A stretch of 62,228 bases of DNA, taken from contig NZ_JACJRQ010000041.1 in NCBI RefSeq assembly GCF_014697355.1, positions 1 through 62,228 on the forward strand, read 5' to 3'. Below the pieces are notes generated by a model that was not told where the DNA came from, did no database searches, and worked only from the letters and a program-made list of their open reading frames with translations. This document shows, piece after piece, positions 24,235 through 33,510 of the stretch. A program made the position numbers and the translations under genes. The number at the start of each line of letters is the position of its first letter. Position 1 is the stretch's first letter. This stretch comes from Nostoc calcicola FACHB-3891 (GTDB lineage Bacteria; Cyanobacteriota; Cyanobacteriia; Cyanobacteriales; Nostocaceae).

Positions 24235-26895
24235 TCAATCTGACAACACTTGTTCTGCACATTGCTGGATTAATTTGGCAATTAAACCTGTCCAACCAGT
24301 TTGATGGCTAGCACCAATACCAGCGCCATTATCTCCATGAAAGTATTCATTGAACAGAATTAGGTCGCGCCAATTCGGGTCAGTTTGGAATTTATCTGTC
24401 CCACCATAAAAAGGTCGTCTACCAGACTCATCTTTCAGAAAAATTTGGATCAGCCTTTGAGCTAATTCAATTGATACTTCCTTAAGTGTCATCATTTGGC
24501 CTGAACCGGTGGGACACTCAACTTTGAAATCGTCGCCGAAGTAGCGATAGAACTTTTGTAGCGATTCTAGTAGTAGATAATTAATGGGAAACCAAATTGG
24601 TCCGCGCCAGTTGGAATTACCACCAAACATTCCTGTGCTAGACTCAGCAGGTTCGTAATCTACTCGATACTGCTGACCATCTACGGTCAAAACGTAAGGA
24701 TCGGACGCATGAACTTTAGAAACAGAGCGAATACCATAAGGGCTGAAAAATTCTGTTGCATCTAACATTTTTTCTAGGATGCGACGGAGTTTATCTGGAT
24801 AAGCGATCGCTAATAGTCGGCGCTCACCAATTCCTTGTTTCTGCATACAAGCAATATTTCGGGTCAGATCGGGGCGATTTTTCAGAAACCATTGCGTCCG
24901 TTGCTTAAAGCCTGGGAGTTGCTCTAAAGTATCTGATTCTAAAATGCTTACAGCACATAATGGGATTAGCCCCACCAGCGATCGCACTTTCATTGGGAAT
25001 TGATGACTATCAGGTAAATGTAGAGCATCGTAGTAAAAGCCATCAATTTCATCCCATAACGCTATTTCGTCATCGCCAACGCCGTTCATGGCATCAGCAA
25101 TGTATAGGAAATGCTCGAAAAACTTGCTGGCGATGTCTTCATAGGTAGAATTTTCTTTGGCTAACTCTAGGGCGATGGTCAACATATTCAGAGAATACAT
25201 CGCCATCCAACTTGTGCCATCTGCTTGTTGCAAATATCCACCAGTTGGTAGTTGAACGCTGCGATCGAAGACACCAATATTATCCATACCCAGAAAGCCA
25301 CCCTGAAAGATATTTTTGCCCTCAAAATCTTTCCGGTTAACCCACCAAGTAAAGTTCAGCAGTAATTTCTGAAAAACGCTCTCCAGAAATTTTTTATCCG
25401 CACGACCATAGATTTTTTGCTCAATCTGATAAACTTGCCATGCTGCCCAAGCATGAACCGGCGGATTCACATCACCAAAAGCCCATTCATAAGCTGGTAG
25501 TTGACCGTTAGGATGCATATACCATTCCCGTGTCAAGCGGCTCAGTTGCAGCTTGGCAAAATCCGGGTCAATCATGACCAGCGGAATTACATGAAAAGCT
25601 AAATCCCAAGCCGCAAACCAAGGGTATTCCCATTTATCGGGCATGGAAAGTACATCGTCGTTAAATAAATGAAACCATTCATGGTTTCTGCCATTGAGCC
25701 GAGATGTTGGCGGTTGCGGGCCAGTTGCATCGCCTTTTAGCCATTTCTCAGCTACGTAGTAGTAAAATTGTTTGCTCCATAACATCCCAGCAAATGCTTG
25801 CCGCTGCACATTACGCTTGTCCTCTAACAATGGAAACGGACAGATTCGCTGATAAAATTCATCCGCCTCGCGCTGGCGTTCTTGCCAAACTGTATCAAAT
25901 TCAGCCCCGAATGGTGCAATTAAATTTTGCACGTCACTTAACCGCAATCGTATTGTCTTGGTTTCACCTGCACCGATATGTAATTTGTAATTAGCTGCGA
26001 ACTTAGTACCAATGCGATTGGGATTGACAGCCGTTTTTTGCCCATTCACTACATAATTATTGATTCCATCTTTAACGTATGGCGAAGCATTGCTGACCCC
26101 AAACAACCTTTGATTATTAGTCTCATTTTCTGTAAATAGTAGTTCTGGAGTTTCATTACAATACAGCCATCGAGTTTCTAAAGAAGGGTGATAAGCTTCG
26201 ATGGTGCTGAGATCGGAGTTAGATTGGCTAATTTTTAACCAGGGCTTTTCTTCTCGATCGCCATTCCAAGACCAGGTATTGCGAAACCATAGCGTTGGTA
26301 GCAAATGCAGCGTTTTTGCTTCCGGGCCTCGGTTGATGGCACTGATTTCAATTAAAATGTCGTCAGGTGAAGCCTTAGCATACTCAACGAAAACATCAAA
26401 ATAGCGGTTTTGGTCAAATATACCTGTGTCGATTAATTCAAACTCTGAACTTTGGCGACCTCTGCGGCGATTTTCCTCTACCAGCTGACTGTATGGAAAA
26501 GCAGCTTGGGGATATTTATAAAGATATTTCATGTAGGAATGAGTCGGGGTGTTATCCAGGTAGAAGTAGTATTCTTTAACATCTTCTCCGTGATTACCCT
26601 CATTCCCTGTGAGGCCGAAAAGTCTCTCTTTAAGAATTGCATCTTCACCATTCCAGAGAGCGATCGCAAAACATAGTCGCTGATGATTATCAGAGATTCC
26701 TGCAATCCCATCTTCTCCCCAGCGATAGGCGCGGGAGCGGGCATGATCGTGGGGAAAGAATTCCCAGGCGGTACCATTAGGGCTATAGTCTTCCCGCACC
26801 GTTCCCCACTGCCGTTCGCTCAGATAGGAACCCCATCGTTTCCAGTAGGCTGTGCGATCGCGGTCTGCTGCCAATCTTGCTTCTTCTTGGGTCAT
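24235..26895 (-). CDS. GH63-type glucosidase
   Basis: An 886-residue cytoplasmic protein of the MGH1-type GH63 family, related to mannosyl-oligosaccharide glucosidase; bacterial members act on alpha-glucosides or glycerate/mannose-linked glucosides. The N-terminal beta domain shows WGTVREDYSPNGTAWEFFPH (about 30-49) and YRWGEDGIAGISD. The (alpha/alpha)6 barrel shows WFAAWDLAFHVIPL (about 427-440), the typical DNIGVFDRS segment, and near the end TGMFGGNSNWRGPIWFPIN and DLILFNEYFHGDNGAGIGAS. Complete. It faces the same way as glgX and the AGE-STAS gene, suggesting a joint role in glucan or compatible-solute turnover. The actual substrate is not determinable here. Confidence 0.85.
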   Translation of the reverse strand: MTQEEARLAADRDRTAYWKRWGSYLSERQWGTVREDYSPNGTAWEFFPHDHARSRAYRWGEDGIAGISDNHQRLCFAIALWNGEDAILKERLFGLTGNEGNHGEDVKEYYFYLDNTPTHSYMKYLYKYPQAAFPYSQLVEENRRRGRQSSEFELIDTGIFDQNRYFDVFVEYAKASPDDILIEISAINRGPEAKTLHLLPTLWFRNTWSWNGDREEKPWLKISQSNSDLSTIEAYHPSLETRWLYCNETPELLFTENETNNQRLFGVSNASPYVKDGINNYVVNGQKTAVNPNRIGTKFAANYKLHIGAGETKTIRLRLSDVQNLIAPFGAEFDTVWQERQREADEFYQRICPFPLLEDKRNVQRQAFAGMLWSKQFYYYVAEKWLKGDATGPQPPTSRLNGRNHEWFHLFNDDVLSMPDKWEYPWFAAWDLAFHVIPLVMIDPDFAKLQLSRLTREWYMHPNGQLPAYEWAFGDVNPPVHAWAAWQVYQIEQKIYGRADKKFLESVFQKLLLNFTWWVNRKDFEGKNIFQGGFLGMDNIGVFDRSVQLPTGGYLQQADGTSWMAMYSLNMLTIALELAKENSTYEDIASKFFEHFLYIADAMNGVGDDEIALWDEIDGFYYDALHLPDSHQFPMKVRSLVGLIPLCAVSILESDTLEQLPGFKQRTQWFLKNRPDLTRNIACMQKQGIGERRLLAIAYPDKLRRILEKMLDATEFFSPYGIRSVSKVHASDPYVLTVDGQQYRVDYEPAESSTGMFGGNSNWRGPIWFPINYLLLESLQKFYRYFGDDFKVECPTGSGQMMTLKEVSIELAQRLIQIFLKDESGRRPFYGGTDKFQTDPNWRDLILFNEYFHGDNGAGIGASHQTGWTGLIAKLIQQCAEQVLSD

Positions 26896-27015
26896 AGCGA
26901 TTTAGGATTTTGGATTAAAAGTCGAATATCACGCTTGACAAAGATGGAACCTCTTCAGAGCAGGGTGTAGGGGGTAGGGTGTGGGGAACCCCATAATTAA
27001 ATAATGGGGTTTTAA

Positions 27016-27137
27016 GTAAGTCGGTGCAATCAAACCAAACTGTGTAAAGAAAAGTAAATAACGCTCAAACTCTTTCTTCCCGTGCTCCCTGCTCCCTGCC
27101 TTACCTCAACAATAATTATTTACGCCGACCTACTTAC
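27016..27137. mobile_element. MITE, GTAAGTCGGTGCAAT family, copy 1
   Basis: A 122-bp sequence with inverted ends GTAAGTCGGTGCAAT and ATTTACGCCGACCTACTTAC. A close copy is at 46463-46577. The middle contains CTCAAACTCTTTCT and a GCTCCCTGC run. It is located between the GH63 gene and the SDR gene. Confidence 0.65.
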
Positions 27138-27315
27138 TTCCCAAACGGTGGATTTCGCATTTTGTACCGCTTCTCTGTAGGAGTACGCTAACACTTTAAT
27201 TGTGCCTAGAAGTACATTTTTCTTTTTTTATACTTGAAAGCTCTTTCTTGTATCCATAATTCGGGGAACCAATTCTTTTTCCCCCACACTCTACACCCGC
27301 CCCGAAGGAAACTAC

Positions 27316-28089
27316 CTATTGCTCATGATAGTTTCGGCTCAATCCCCCATCTACATAGAAAGTTGCGCCTGTGATGTAGTCAGCATCAGCTGAGGCTAAG
27401 AAAGCAACTATGGGTGCGATATCCTCTGGCTTGCCTAAACGACCCAAGGGAATATTTTTTAACAAGGCTGCTAATTTTTCTGGGTCATTTAACAGCTTAG
27501 TATTAATTGGTGTCTCAATTGCTCCAGGAGCCACGTTGTTAATTGTAATTCCCAAAGGCCCAAGCTCAACTGCTAGGTTACGCATCATCATTTTTACACC
27601 ACCCTTGCTGGCACAATAGGCACTGAAGTGTGGGAATGCTATTTCCTCATGGGTAGAGCTGATATTAATGATTTTGCCAGTTCGCTTAGTTTCGATGAAG
27701 TGCTGCACTATCGCTTGAGTTGCGAAAAATGTGCCTTTGAGGTTGAGATTAATCACTGCATCGTAGTCGGCTTCGGTGATGTTCCAGAAGTCAGCATTCC
27801 GACCGTCGATCCCAGCGTTGTTCACTAGAATGTCTAACTTGCCAAAATATTGAATACCTTCGTCTATAAGTTGACGGATGTCACTAATTACACTCAAATC
27901 AGCTTTAATAGTTAAACCTTTGCTGCCAGCAGCTTCTACTTTCGACAGAGTTTCTTCGGCACCTTCGGGATGAGAGCGGTAATCAATCACAACATCTGCA
28001 CCTTGTTCAGCGAGATGTACGGCAATAGCTTGGCCAATTCCTCCACTACTACCAGTTACTAAAGCTACCTTACCTTTTAGTTTCTTCAT
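27316..28089 (-). CDS. SDR, glucose 1-dehydrogenase-like
   Basis: A 257-residue classical short-chain dehydrogenase/reductase. Cofactor motif TGSSGGIGQAIA (13-24), NNAG (about 89-92), catalytic Ser in NISSTHEEIAF and Tyr-Lys in YCASK. The segment after the catalytic lysine (VAPGAIETPIN) and the terminal DGGLSRNYHEQ resemble bacterial glucose 1-dehydrogenases. A strong GGAG lies 8 bases before the ATG. It is the last gene of a long same-strand series with DJ-1, ThDP and NTF2-like genes, though a 260-bp gap with a hairpin precedes it, so it may have its own promoter. The substrate is inferred only. Confidence 0.8.
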   Translation of the reverse strand: MKKLKGKVALVTGSSGGIGQAIAVHLAEQGADVVIDYRSHPEGAEETLSKVEAAGSKGLTIKADLSVISDIRQLIDEGIQYFGKLDILVNNAGIDGRNADFWNITEADYDAVINLNLKGTFFATQAIVQHFIETKRTGKIINISSTHEEIAFPHFSAYCASKGGVKMMMRNLAVELGPLGITINNVAPGAIETPINTKLLNDPEKLAALLKNIPLGRLGKPEDIAPIVAFLASADADYITGATFYVDGGLSRNYHEQ

Positions 28090-28246
28090 CGGTTTTCTCC
28101 TTCTAGAGTATTTTGATGTGGGCAGGGCTTGCTCCCCCTGCCTCCTGCCCCTCCGCTTCTTCGGTGGAACATTACACTAAATCGTGTCGGATACGAGAAG
28201 ATTTAGTGATTTTCAATATAGTGGCGAGTCTAGTTTAAAAAAGAAA

Positions 28247-28274
28247 GTAGAGACGCGATTAATCGTGTCTGTAC
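28247..28274. terminator. hairpin between aquaporin and SDR genes
   Basis: GTAGAGACGCGATT paired with AATCGTGTCTGTAC, a near-perfect 28-nt palindrome 78 bases downstream of the aquaporin gene. It is similar to 7677-7705. Terminator or dispersed palindrome. Confidence 0.35.
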
Positions 28275-28351
28275 TGGTGGGGTGTAAGGGTATATTCCTG
28301 TTCATTTTTATTCACAAGTCAGGAGCCATAATTCAGAATTATTCTTGAAAT

Positions 28352-29161
28352 TTACTGATGCTTTGGCAAATGTGGCACTTTAACATTTTTAAAAATGCAA
28401 CGATAATTGGGAACATGAAAAAGTTTCCCTGTTAAAACTTCGCGTTCACCCATAGCTATCAGTTGAAAAACTCCTACAGCAGTTAATGCACCTAGTGGAG
28501 ATGCAACACAATAAAGCCATTGGTTTTGCCAAGACCATGCTACGAAAGCAGGGCCAACACTGCGTGCTGTATTCAAACTAGTACCAGAAATTGGCGCTCC
28601 CAACCAAACCATAGTTGCCACTAGAAGCCATACCATTAGAGGTGTCCAGCGCAATAGCTGATGATGACTCAAGAAGATAAAAATGGACAGAACTAACAGA
28701 AATGTCATGAAAACTTCAGTTAGAAATACATACCATAACGGATAGTTTATCCCAGGTGAGGTAATACAATAATTGACACTTATCAAATATTTACCCCACA
28801 AACATAATGCTAAAAATGTGCCAATAGTTGCGCCAATAAATTGACCTAAAATATATCCAATTAAGTCATACTTATGCATTTTTCCTTGCAAAAAAAATGC
28901 CAATGATAAGCAAGGGTTAAGGTGCGAACCACTCAATTTTCCTAAAGGAGAAATGCTAATTAATGCACCACTTCCAGCAAAAATGAGACCATTAATTAAT
29001 AAACGAGGACTCACTGCCGGGATGAGATGCTCCATAGGCAAGCCTTTACCAAAATTGAAGGTGATTATACTGAATCCAACCAAAAGATTGAACGCAGTTC
29101 CCACCAATTCTGCACCATATTCAGGCCAATTAAGGGTTTTCCAATTTGTGAAAGTATTCAT
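28352..29161 (-). CDS. aquaporin-family (MIP) channel with altered NPA boxes
   Basis: A 269-residue membrane protein with six hydrophobic helices. It has the MIP internal duplication, with half-helix loops SGSHLNPCLSLAFF (about 79-92) and ISGTSLNTARSVGPAF (about 193-208). The canonical Asn-Pro-Ala boxes are here Asn-Pro-Cys and Asn-Thr-Ala. The arginine after the second box, part of the ar/R filter, is kept. Water, glycerol or another small neutral solute would be expected, but the altered boxes make selectivity uncertain. The ATG at 29161 is preferred over a TTG seven codons upstream. Same strand as the surrounding cluster. Confidence 0.75.
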   Translation of the reverse strand: MNTFTNWKTLNWPEYGAELVGTAFNLLVGFSIITFNFGKGLPMEHLIPAVSPRLLINGLIFAGSGALISISPLGKLSGSHLNPCLSLAFFLQGKMHKYDLIGYILGQFIGATIGTFLALCLWGKYLISVNYCITSPGINYPLWYVFLTEVFMTFLLVLSIFIFLSHHQLLRWTPLMVWLLVATMVWLGAPISGTSLNTARSVGPAFVAWSWQNQWLYCVASPLGALTAVGVFQLIAMGEREVLTGKLFHVPNYRCIFKNVKVPHLPKHQ

Positions 29162-29191
29162 GAGTTTCTTTCTGCCAATCAATAATTAAGC

Positions 29192-29292
29192 TATATACAG
29201 CAATTCCATTTAAGTTTTGAACAAAATTTAGCTAATCTATAGCGATTTTGATTTTGAACTTGTTCATCTCCTATTGAGGAATGCTGTATATA
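29192..29292. mobile_element. MITE-like element with TATATACAGCA ends
   Basis: A 101-bp AT-rich sequence with inverted ends TATATACAGCAATTCC and GAGGAATGCTGTATATA. It fills the gap between the VOC gene and the aquaporin gene. Confidence 0.5.
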
Positions 29293-29310
29293 ACTCAGTT
29301 GAAATTACCC

Positions 29311-29748
29311 TTAATTTGCTAACAATTGTGGTGGATTCTCCTGATCGACGTATCCCTGGCTAATTTCAACGATATTGCCATCTGGATCGGATACCCAAAC
29401 TGTGCGCCACCCAGGAATAAAACTATCAAAGTTGAGTGGGCCAAGGGTCACTTTTGCATCTTTGCCAATTTCAGCCAGCTTAGCGTCAACATCATCAACC
29501 TGAAAACCAAAATGACGCCAAGCTGGATAGGTAGGGCCATCTTGGGTGGCTAAAGGGATGGGGGTTTCTCTTTTTGCTTGGAAGAGTTCAAGGTACATAT
29601 CACCCAATTTCAGAAAGACAATCTGCTCATTATTGCCAACTGGTGCAACCCTTGCTCGTTTAAAACCGAAATATTTTGTGTAGAACTTTTCAGTTGCGAT
29701 CGGATCTTTGCAACTAATTGCCATTTGAGAAACTTTTAACAAAGCCAT
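29311..29748 (-). CDS. VOC (glyoxalase/dioxygenase superfamily) protein
   Basis: A 145-residue two-module VOC fold protein. It starts ALLKVSQMAISCKDPIATEK with the first beta-alpha-beta (FYTKYFGFKRARV). The end, WRTVWVSDPDGNIVEISQ, carries the typical D-P-D-G-N-x-x-E turn, where the glutamate is a metal ligand; the metal-binding His is likely in WRHFGFQVDDV. Such proteins include glyoxalase I, ring-cleaving dioxygenases and resistance proteins. Given the neighbouring DJ-1 and ThDP genes, a role in aldehyde or keto-acid chemistry is attractive but unproven. The ATG at 29748 follows AAGG by 11 bases; a GTG lies seven codons upstream. Confidence 0.75.
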   Translation of the reverse strand: MALLKVSQMAISCKDPIATEKFYTKYFGFKRARVAPVGNNEQIVFLKLGDMYLELFQAKRETPIPLATQDGPTYPAWRHFGFQVDDVDAKLAEIGKDAKVTLGPLNFDSFIPGWRTVWVSDPDGNIVEISQGYVDQENPPQLLAN

Positions 29749-29785
29749 TACTTCAGTCCTTACTGACACAAAAAAGTGAACTTAG

Positions 29786-30607
29786 TTATGCGTAGGTTCC
29801 ATCGGGGTACTGAACTACACCAGCAAAGTGAACAGCAATTTTGCGATCGCGCAACACCCAGTTATCATAAAAACTCACTTCACCAACATCGCCATTGATG
29901 CTTCTGGTTTTCAAGTTTTCAACTATCATCAGCGCGTTCTCAGTTTCAGCCCACTGGTGAAGCTTGACCTCAAAATCTTCTAAACTGAAGATACGGCTTT
30001 CAAAGAACTGTTTGAGTGCTTGGCGACCGCGCACGTAAATTGGTTTCCGGTTTTCGGTTAAGGTGCTAATTAGCAAGACATCTTCAGCATATTGGTTGAG
30101 TAAACCATCAACATTTTTAGCTTTGATGAAACCGATATGCTCTTTATACAACTTGCCTAATGGAGATGCAGGTACTTCTGTTTTAATTGTCCCTGCATTG
30201 ACATAAGTTTTATCTGGATACTGAATTACGCCAGCAAAGTGGATGGCGATTTTTCCATCTTGCAAAAACCAGTTATCGTAGAATTCTACACTACCGACTT
30301 CACCAGTCTTAGTTGTGGTTTTTAGTTCCTCCACCATCATCAACGTGTTTTCAGTTTCAGCCCACTGATTGAGCCTGATTTCAAAATCTTCTAAACCGAA
30401 AATACGACCTTCAAAAAACTCTTTGAGTGCTTGACGGCCTTGTACGTAAAGTGGTTGGCGGTCTTCAGTTAAGGTGCTAATGAGCAGAGCATCATCAGCA
30501 TACTGATTTAACAAACCATCAACATTTTTAGCTTTAATGAAACCGATATGTTCTTTATAGAGCTTGCTGATGGGAGAAACAAGCAATTGTTCTATTGGTG
30601 TACTCAT
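29786..30607 (-). CDS. tandem NTF2/SnoaL-like protein (two domains)
   Basis: A 273-residue protein built of two nearly identical halves of about 135 residues. Both contain KLYKEHIGFIKAKNVDGLLN, then ADDALLISTL or AEDVLLISTL, GRQALK, FEGRIF or FESRIF, and end in IAIHFAGVIQYPD or IAVHFAGVVQYPD. This is the cone-shaped NTF2-like fold of SnoaL-type cyclases, isomerases and stress-related binding proteins. The duplication is recent enough to be obvious. AGGACTACC directly precedes the ATG. It lies within the minus-strand cluster, between two related single-domain genes and the VOC gene. Confidence 0.82.
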   Translation of the reverse strand: MSTPIEQLLVSPISKLYKEHIGFIKAKNVDGLLNQYADDALLISTLTEDRQPLYVQGRQALKEFFEGRIFGLEDFEIRLNQWAETENTLMMVEELKTTTKTGEVGSVEFYDNWFLQDGKIAIHFAGVIQYPDKTYVNAGTIKTEVPASPLGKLYKEHIGFIKAKNVDGLLNQYAEDVLLISTLTENRKPIYVRGRQALKQFFESRIFSLEDFEVKLHQWAETENALMIVENLKTRSINGDVGEVSFYDNWVLRDRKIAVHFAGVVQYPDGTYA

Positions 30608-30774
30608 GGTAGTCCTATATGTAGGGGATTAAGGCTGAAGCAAGTGATGACGGAGGATACAAATGAAGGTGAGCATAACTAATGTGAACTTGTTTGTAGT
30701 TGGCGCTAGTTCCTAACTACAAATAAGCGCGTAGTTTTCCGCCGTAGGCATCTCCTGACATTTGTGCTATTCTA

Positions 30775-31146
30775 TTAAACCCAAAAACCAAAGTGATAAG
30801 CAATTTGTCCATTACGCATAGTCCAGGCATCTCCAACTGAAACTAGACCAAGTTTACAGTTGAATTTTGCTTGGAAAAAAATAGCGTCTTCTGCGTCTGT
30901 GAAGTCTAGGGATTTGATATCAATATATTCAATTGTTTTCAGGTAGTCGTGAAAGAATGTTTTGATATTTTCACGACCTTTAATTGTGATAGGTGCAGAT
31001 GTGTTCTCAAAGCCATTGAAAAAGGTGATTAATACAGCATCTTCTGCATAATCTCTATCCACCATTTCATCGATTTTTCCGGCAGAAATAGTCTCAAGAT
31101 GTTTGTCAAAGAATTGCCGTCCGGGTGAAATTGTTGAAACTGTCAC
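30775..31146 (-). CDS. SnoaL-like (NTF2 superfamily) protein
   Basis: Taken from the GTG at 31146, which follows AGGAG by 8 bases, this is a 123-residue single NTF2-like domain. Features include GRQFFDKHLETISAGKIDEM, the acidic AEDAVLITFF, GRENIKTFFHDYL and an end GQIAYHFGFWV. An ATG 20 codons upstream gives a longer product without a good ribosome binding site. It resembles each half of the neighbouring tandem protein in layout and is probably a diverged paralogue. No enzymatic residues can be assigned with confidence. Confidence 0.7.
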   Translation of the reverse strand: MTVSTISPGRQFFDKHLETISAGKIDEMVDRDYAEDAVLITFFNGFENTSAPITIKGRENIKTFFHDYLKTIEYIDIKSLDFTDAEDAIFFQAKFNCKLGLVSVGDAWTMRNGQIAYHFGFWV

Positions 31147-31272
31147 TTTTATTTCTCCTGTAATTGTGATATAACTGATGAGTATGGAGCGCCAATAATT
31201 AGACATAATTATTTTTCTGGTGGTTATATGCGCCCCAAAACTTCATTTGTTTGCGGATGTCTGCAAACTTAT

Positions 31273-31722
31273 TTAAAGACGGGCAGACCCTTCATAGTAA
31301 TTAAGTGAATCAACAATGTACGTTGCAATCACTGGCTTACCTGTTTGAAGCGATCGCTTCACGATCCAAGTTTGATAAGCATCTAAAATAATGCGTTGAC
31401 TTTTAGCTGCTGGTGGGTTCCACACGCTAGCTTCCCATTTGACGATGACTTGAACGCTCGCCTCATCTCCCGAAGGCTGAACGTTGACTTGCTTTAAAGT
31501 ATGGACTTCATCAAAGAAAATCCCGATAACGCGATCGTACCAACCTTTAAATCCATCAAAACCATAAACTGTAGCTTCAGGAAAGCGCATTTCTAGACCT
31601 TCTTCAGCTAGTAAAGGAATATAATCCTCAAGTGGAGCGTGAACATCTAGTTTCAAATACCAGTCCGTTGCTAGTTGCTTAATTTCTAATTCGGTTAAAG
31701 GTGCTATTTTAGCTACTGTCAT
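31273..31722 (-). CDS. NTF2/SnoaL-like protein
   Basis: A 149-residue protein of the same superfamily but a different subgroup: TDWYLKLDVHAPLEDYIPLL (about 19-38), the GFDGFKGWYDRVIGIFFDEV helix, and two conserved beta strands, ASVQVIVKWEASVWNPP and YQTWIVKRS. AAGGAAG stands before the ATG. It follows the ThDP-enzyme gene by 39 bp and is very probably in its operon. Confidence 0.72.
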   Translation of the reverse strand: MTVAKIAPLTELEIKQLATDWYLKLDVHAPLEDYIPLLAEEGLEMRFPEATVYGFDGFKGWYDRVIGIFFDEVHTLKQVNVQPSGDEASVQVIVKWEASVWNPPAAKSQRIILDAYQTWIVKRSLQTGKPVIATYIVDSLNYYEGSARL

Positions 31723-31761
31723 TGTTTTTCTTCCTTTTAATTCAGTAAAAATTCTGGTCTA

Positions 31762-33510
31762 TTATTGACCGCACTTGACGCCAATCTTTGTGCCGACAAT
31801 TTCGTTTGTCAGTACCAAATCAATCAAAAATGGGCCATTGTGTTCCAATGCTTTTTGGATAGCTGGAGCAATCTGATCTGGCTTCTCTACCCGAACAGCT
31901 TGAACCCCTAAAGATTTTGCTAATTCAGCGAAATCGATACTTGGGTTGCACAAGTTAAAAGAAGCTGGGTAGTCGTGTTCTGGTATTTCCTGCTCGCCCC
32001 AATAGTGCAGAATGTTGAGCTTCAAGATTTGATAGCTGTGATTATTACAGATGACAAATTTAGCATCTATATTGTGGTGGGCAGCAGTCCAGAGGGCTTG
32101 GATGGTATACATACTGCCGCCATCGCCCGTGAACGCAACTACAGTTTTATCTGGATTAGCCAACTTGATACCGATCGCTCCAGGAATACCAACACCTAGC
32201 GAACCGCCTCGTGTTTGGTAATATTGTCCTAGTTTTGTCGGTGGTATATACCGACAAAGTTCCGGAGAATTGGTAATGGCTTCATCGAAAATAATGGCAT
32301 CTGCTGGCAGATGGACAGCTAATTCTTCTGCAAAACGAGTCATGTGCAGAGGCACTGAATCCCGAACCGCCTTATCAGCTTCCAATCGATCTGCTGATTC
32401 CCGCTTCTTGTTTTCAGCTATCCGGCTAGCCCTAAGAGAAGCCTCTTGCTTCTGTTCAGGTGTCAAAGTTGACTCAAGAGCGATCGCTAATTTGCTCAGA
32501 CTAGTTTTCGGATCGCCAAGCAGTCCCAGATCCACCGGAAAATTCTTCGCTATTTCGTAGGTATTCAAGTCAATGTGAATTATTTTTGCTGACGGAGCAA
32601 AAACTCCAGACAGCGCCGGAAATACCTCTGGAAAAACGTAAGTTCCAGTAATCAATATCACGTCTGCTTGTGAGGTAATCCGACGGCTATCATCCCCAAA
32701 CATGTGACCTAACAACCCTCCGAATAGAGGATGTGTGGCGCTCATATTTGCTTCCGATGAATCTGCTCCCCAAACTTGTGCGCCGATGAGTTCTGCTACA
32801 TCAGTCAATTCAGCCTGGGCATCGGAAAAAGCCACACCATCGCCCATAATAATTAGGGGATGTTTAGCGGCAGCCAATAAAGTTGCTGCTGTTGCCAGTC
32901 GATCGGGTTCGGGGGCAACCCGTGTCACTGGAAAAGAAGTCGGGACAACTTCTTCATAATTAGGAGCATCAAGGATATCCATCGGCAGGGAGACGAACAC
33001 CGGCCCCATAGGCGGGGTAGCAGCTATTTTGATAGCTCGGCGCAGCACGCGTAACAAAGAAGAAGGATCGACTACCCTAGTTGACCATTTTGTTACAGGC
33101 TTGGCCATACTGACTAAATCTGCTGCCATTTGGGCATCCATCGCATCGTAGCAGATACCAGCTTCGCCAGCCAGTACTACTAATGGTGCATGACCACGCA
33201 TGGCCTGATAAATCATCCCGATGCCATTGCCCAAACCCACTCCGCTATGAAGTTGCACAATAGTAGGCTTTTTGGTGGCGCGGGCATAGCCATCACCTGC
33301 ACCTACTGCAATTGTTTCTTGCAATGCAAAGATATACTTAAATTCTGGATAATAGTCTTTTAACGCATCTAGGAACCCCTGCTCAACTGTGCCAGGGTTG
33401 CCAAACATGTAATTTATACCATCTGCCAGAAGTTGTTCGATCATTGCAAAGCGACCATTTCTGTTAGCCATCAAAGGCTTCTCGTTGCTCTGTTTGGTCA
33501 AACTTACCAT
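31762..33510 (-). CDS. ThDP-dependent enzyme, benzoylformate-decarboxylase / acetolactate-synthase-like
   Basis: A 582-residue thiamine-diphosphate enzyme with PYR, central and PP domains. The activating glutamate is in FALQETIAVGAGDGYARATK (about 60-79). LHSGVGLGNG follows, whose histidine aligns with the catalytic His70 of benzoylformate decarboxylase as I remember it. The ThDP/Mg motif is FTGDGGSMYTIQALW ... CNN near residues 465-495. The start GNPGTVEQGFLDAL also fits the benzoylformate decarboxylase branch better than true acetolactate synthase. It should decarboxylate or ligate a 2-keto acid. It overlaps the upstream DJ-1 gene by 7 bases (coupled). Confidence 0.8.
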   Translation of the reverse strand: MVSLTKQSNEKPLMANRNGRFAMIEQLLADGINYMFGNPGTVEQGFLDALKDYYPEFKYIFALQETIAVGAGDGYARATKKPTIVQLHSGVGLGNGIGMIYQAMRGHAPLVVLAGEAGICYDAMDAQMAADLVSMAKPVTKWSTRVVDPSSLLRVLRRAIKIAATPPMGPVFVSLPMDILDAPNYEEVVPTSFPVTRVAPEPDRLATAATLLAAAKHPLIIMGDGVAFSDAQAELTDVAELIGAQVWGADSSEANMSATHPLFGGLLGHMFGDDSRRITSQADVILITGTYVFPEVFPALSGVFAPSAKIIHIDLNTYEIAKNFPVDLGLLGDPKTSLSKLAIALESTLTPEQKQEASLRASRIAENKKRESADRLEADKAVRDSVPLHMTRFAEELAVHLPADAIIFDEAITNSPELCRYIPPTKLGQYYQTRGGSLGVGIPGAIGIKLANPDKTVVAFTGDGGSMYTIQALWTAAHHNIDAKFVICNNHSYQILKLNILHYWGEQEIPEHDYPASFNLCNPSIDFAELAKSLGVQAVRVEKPDQIAPAIQKALEHNGPFLIDLVLTNEIVGTKIGVKCGQ

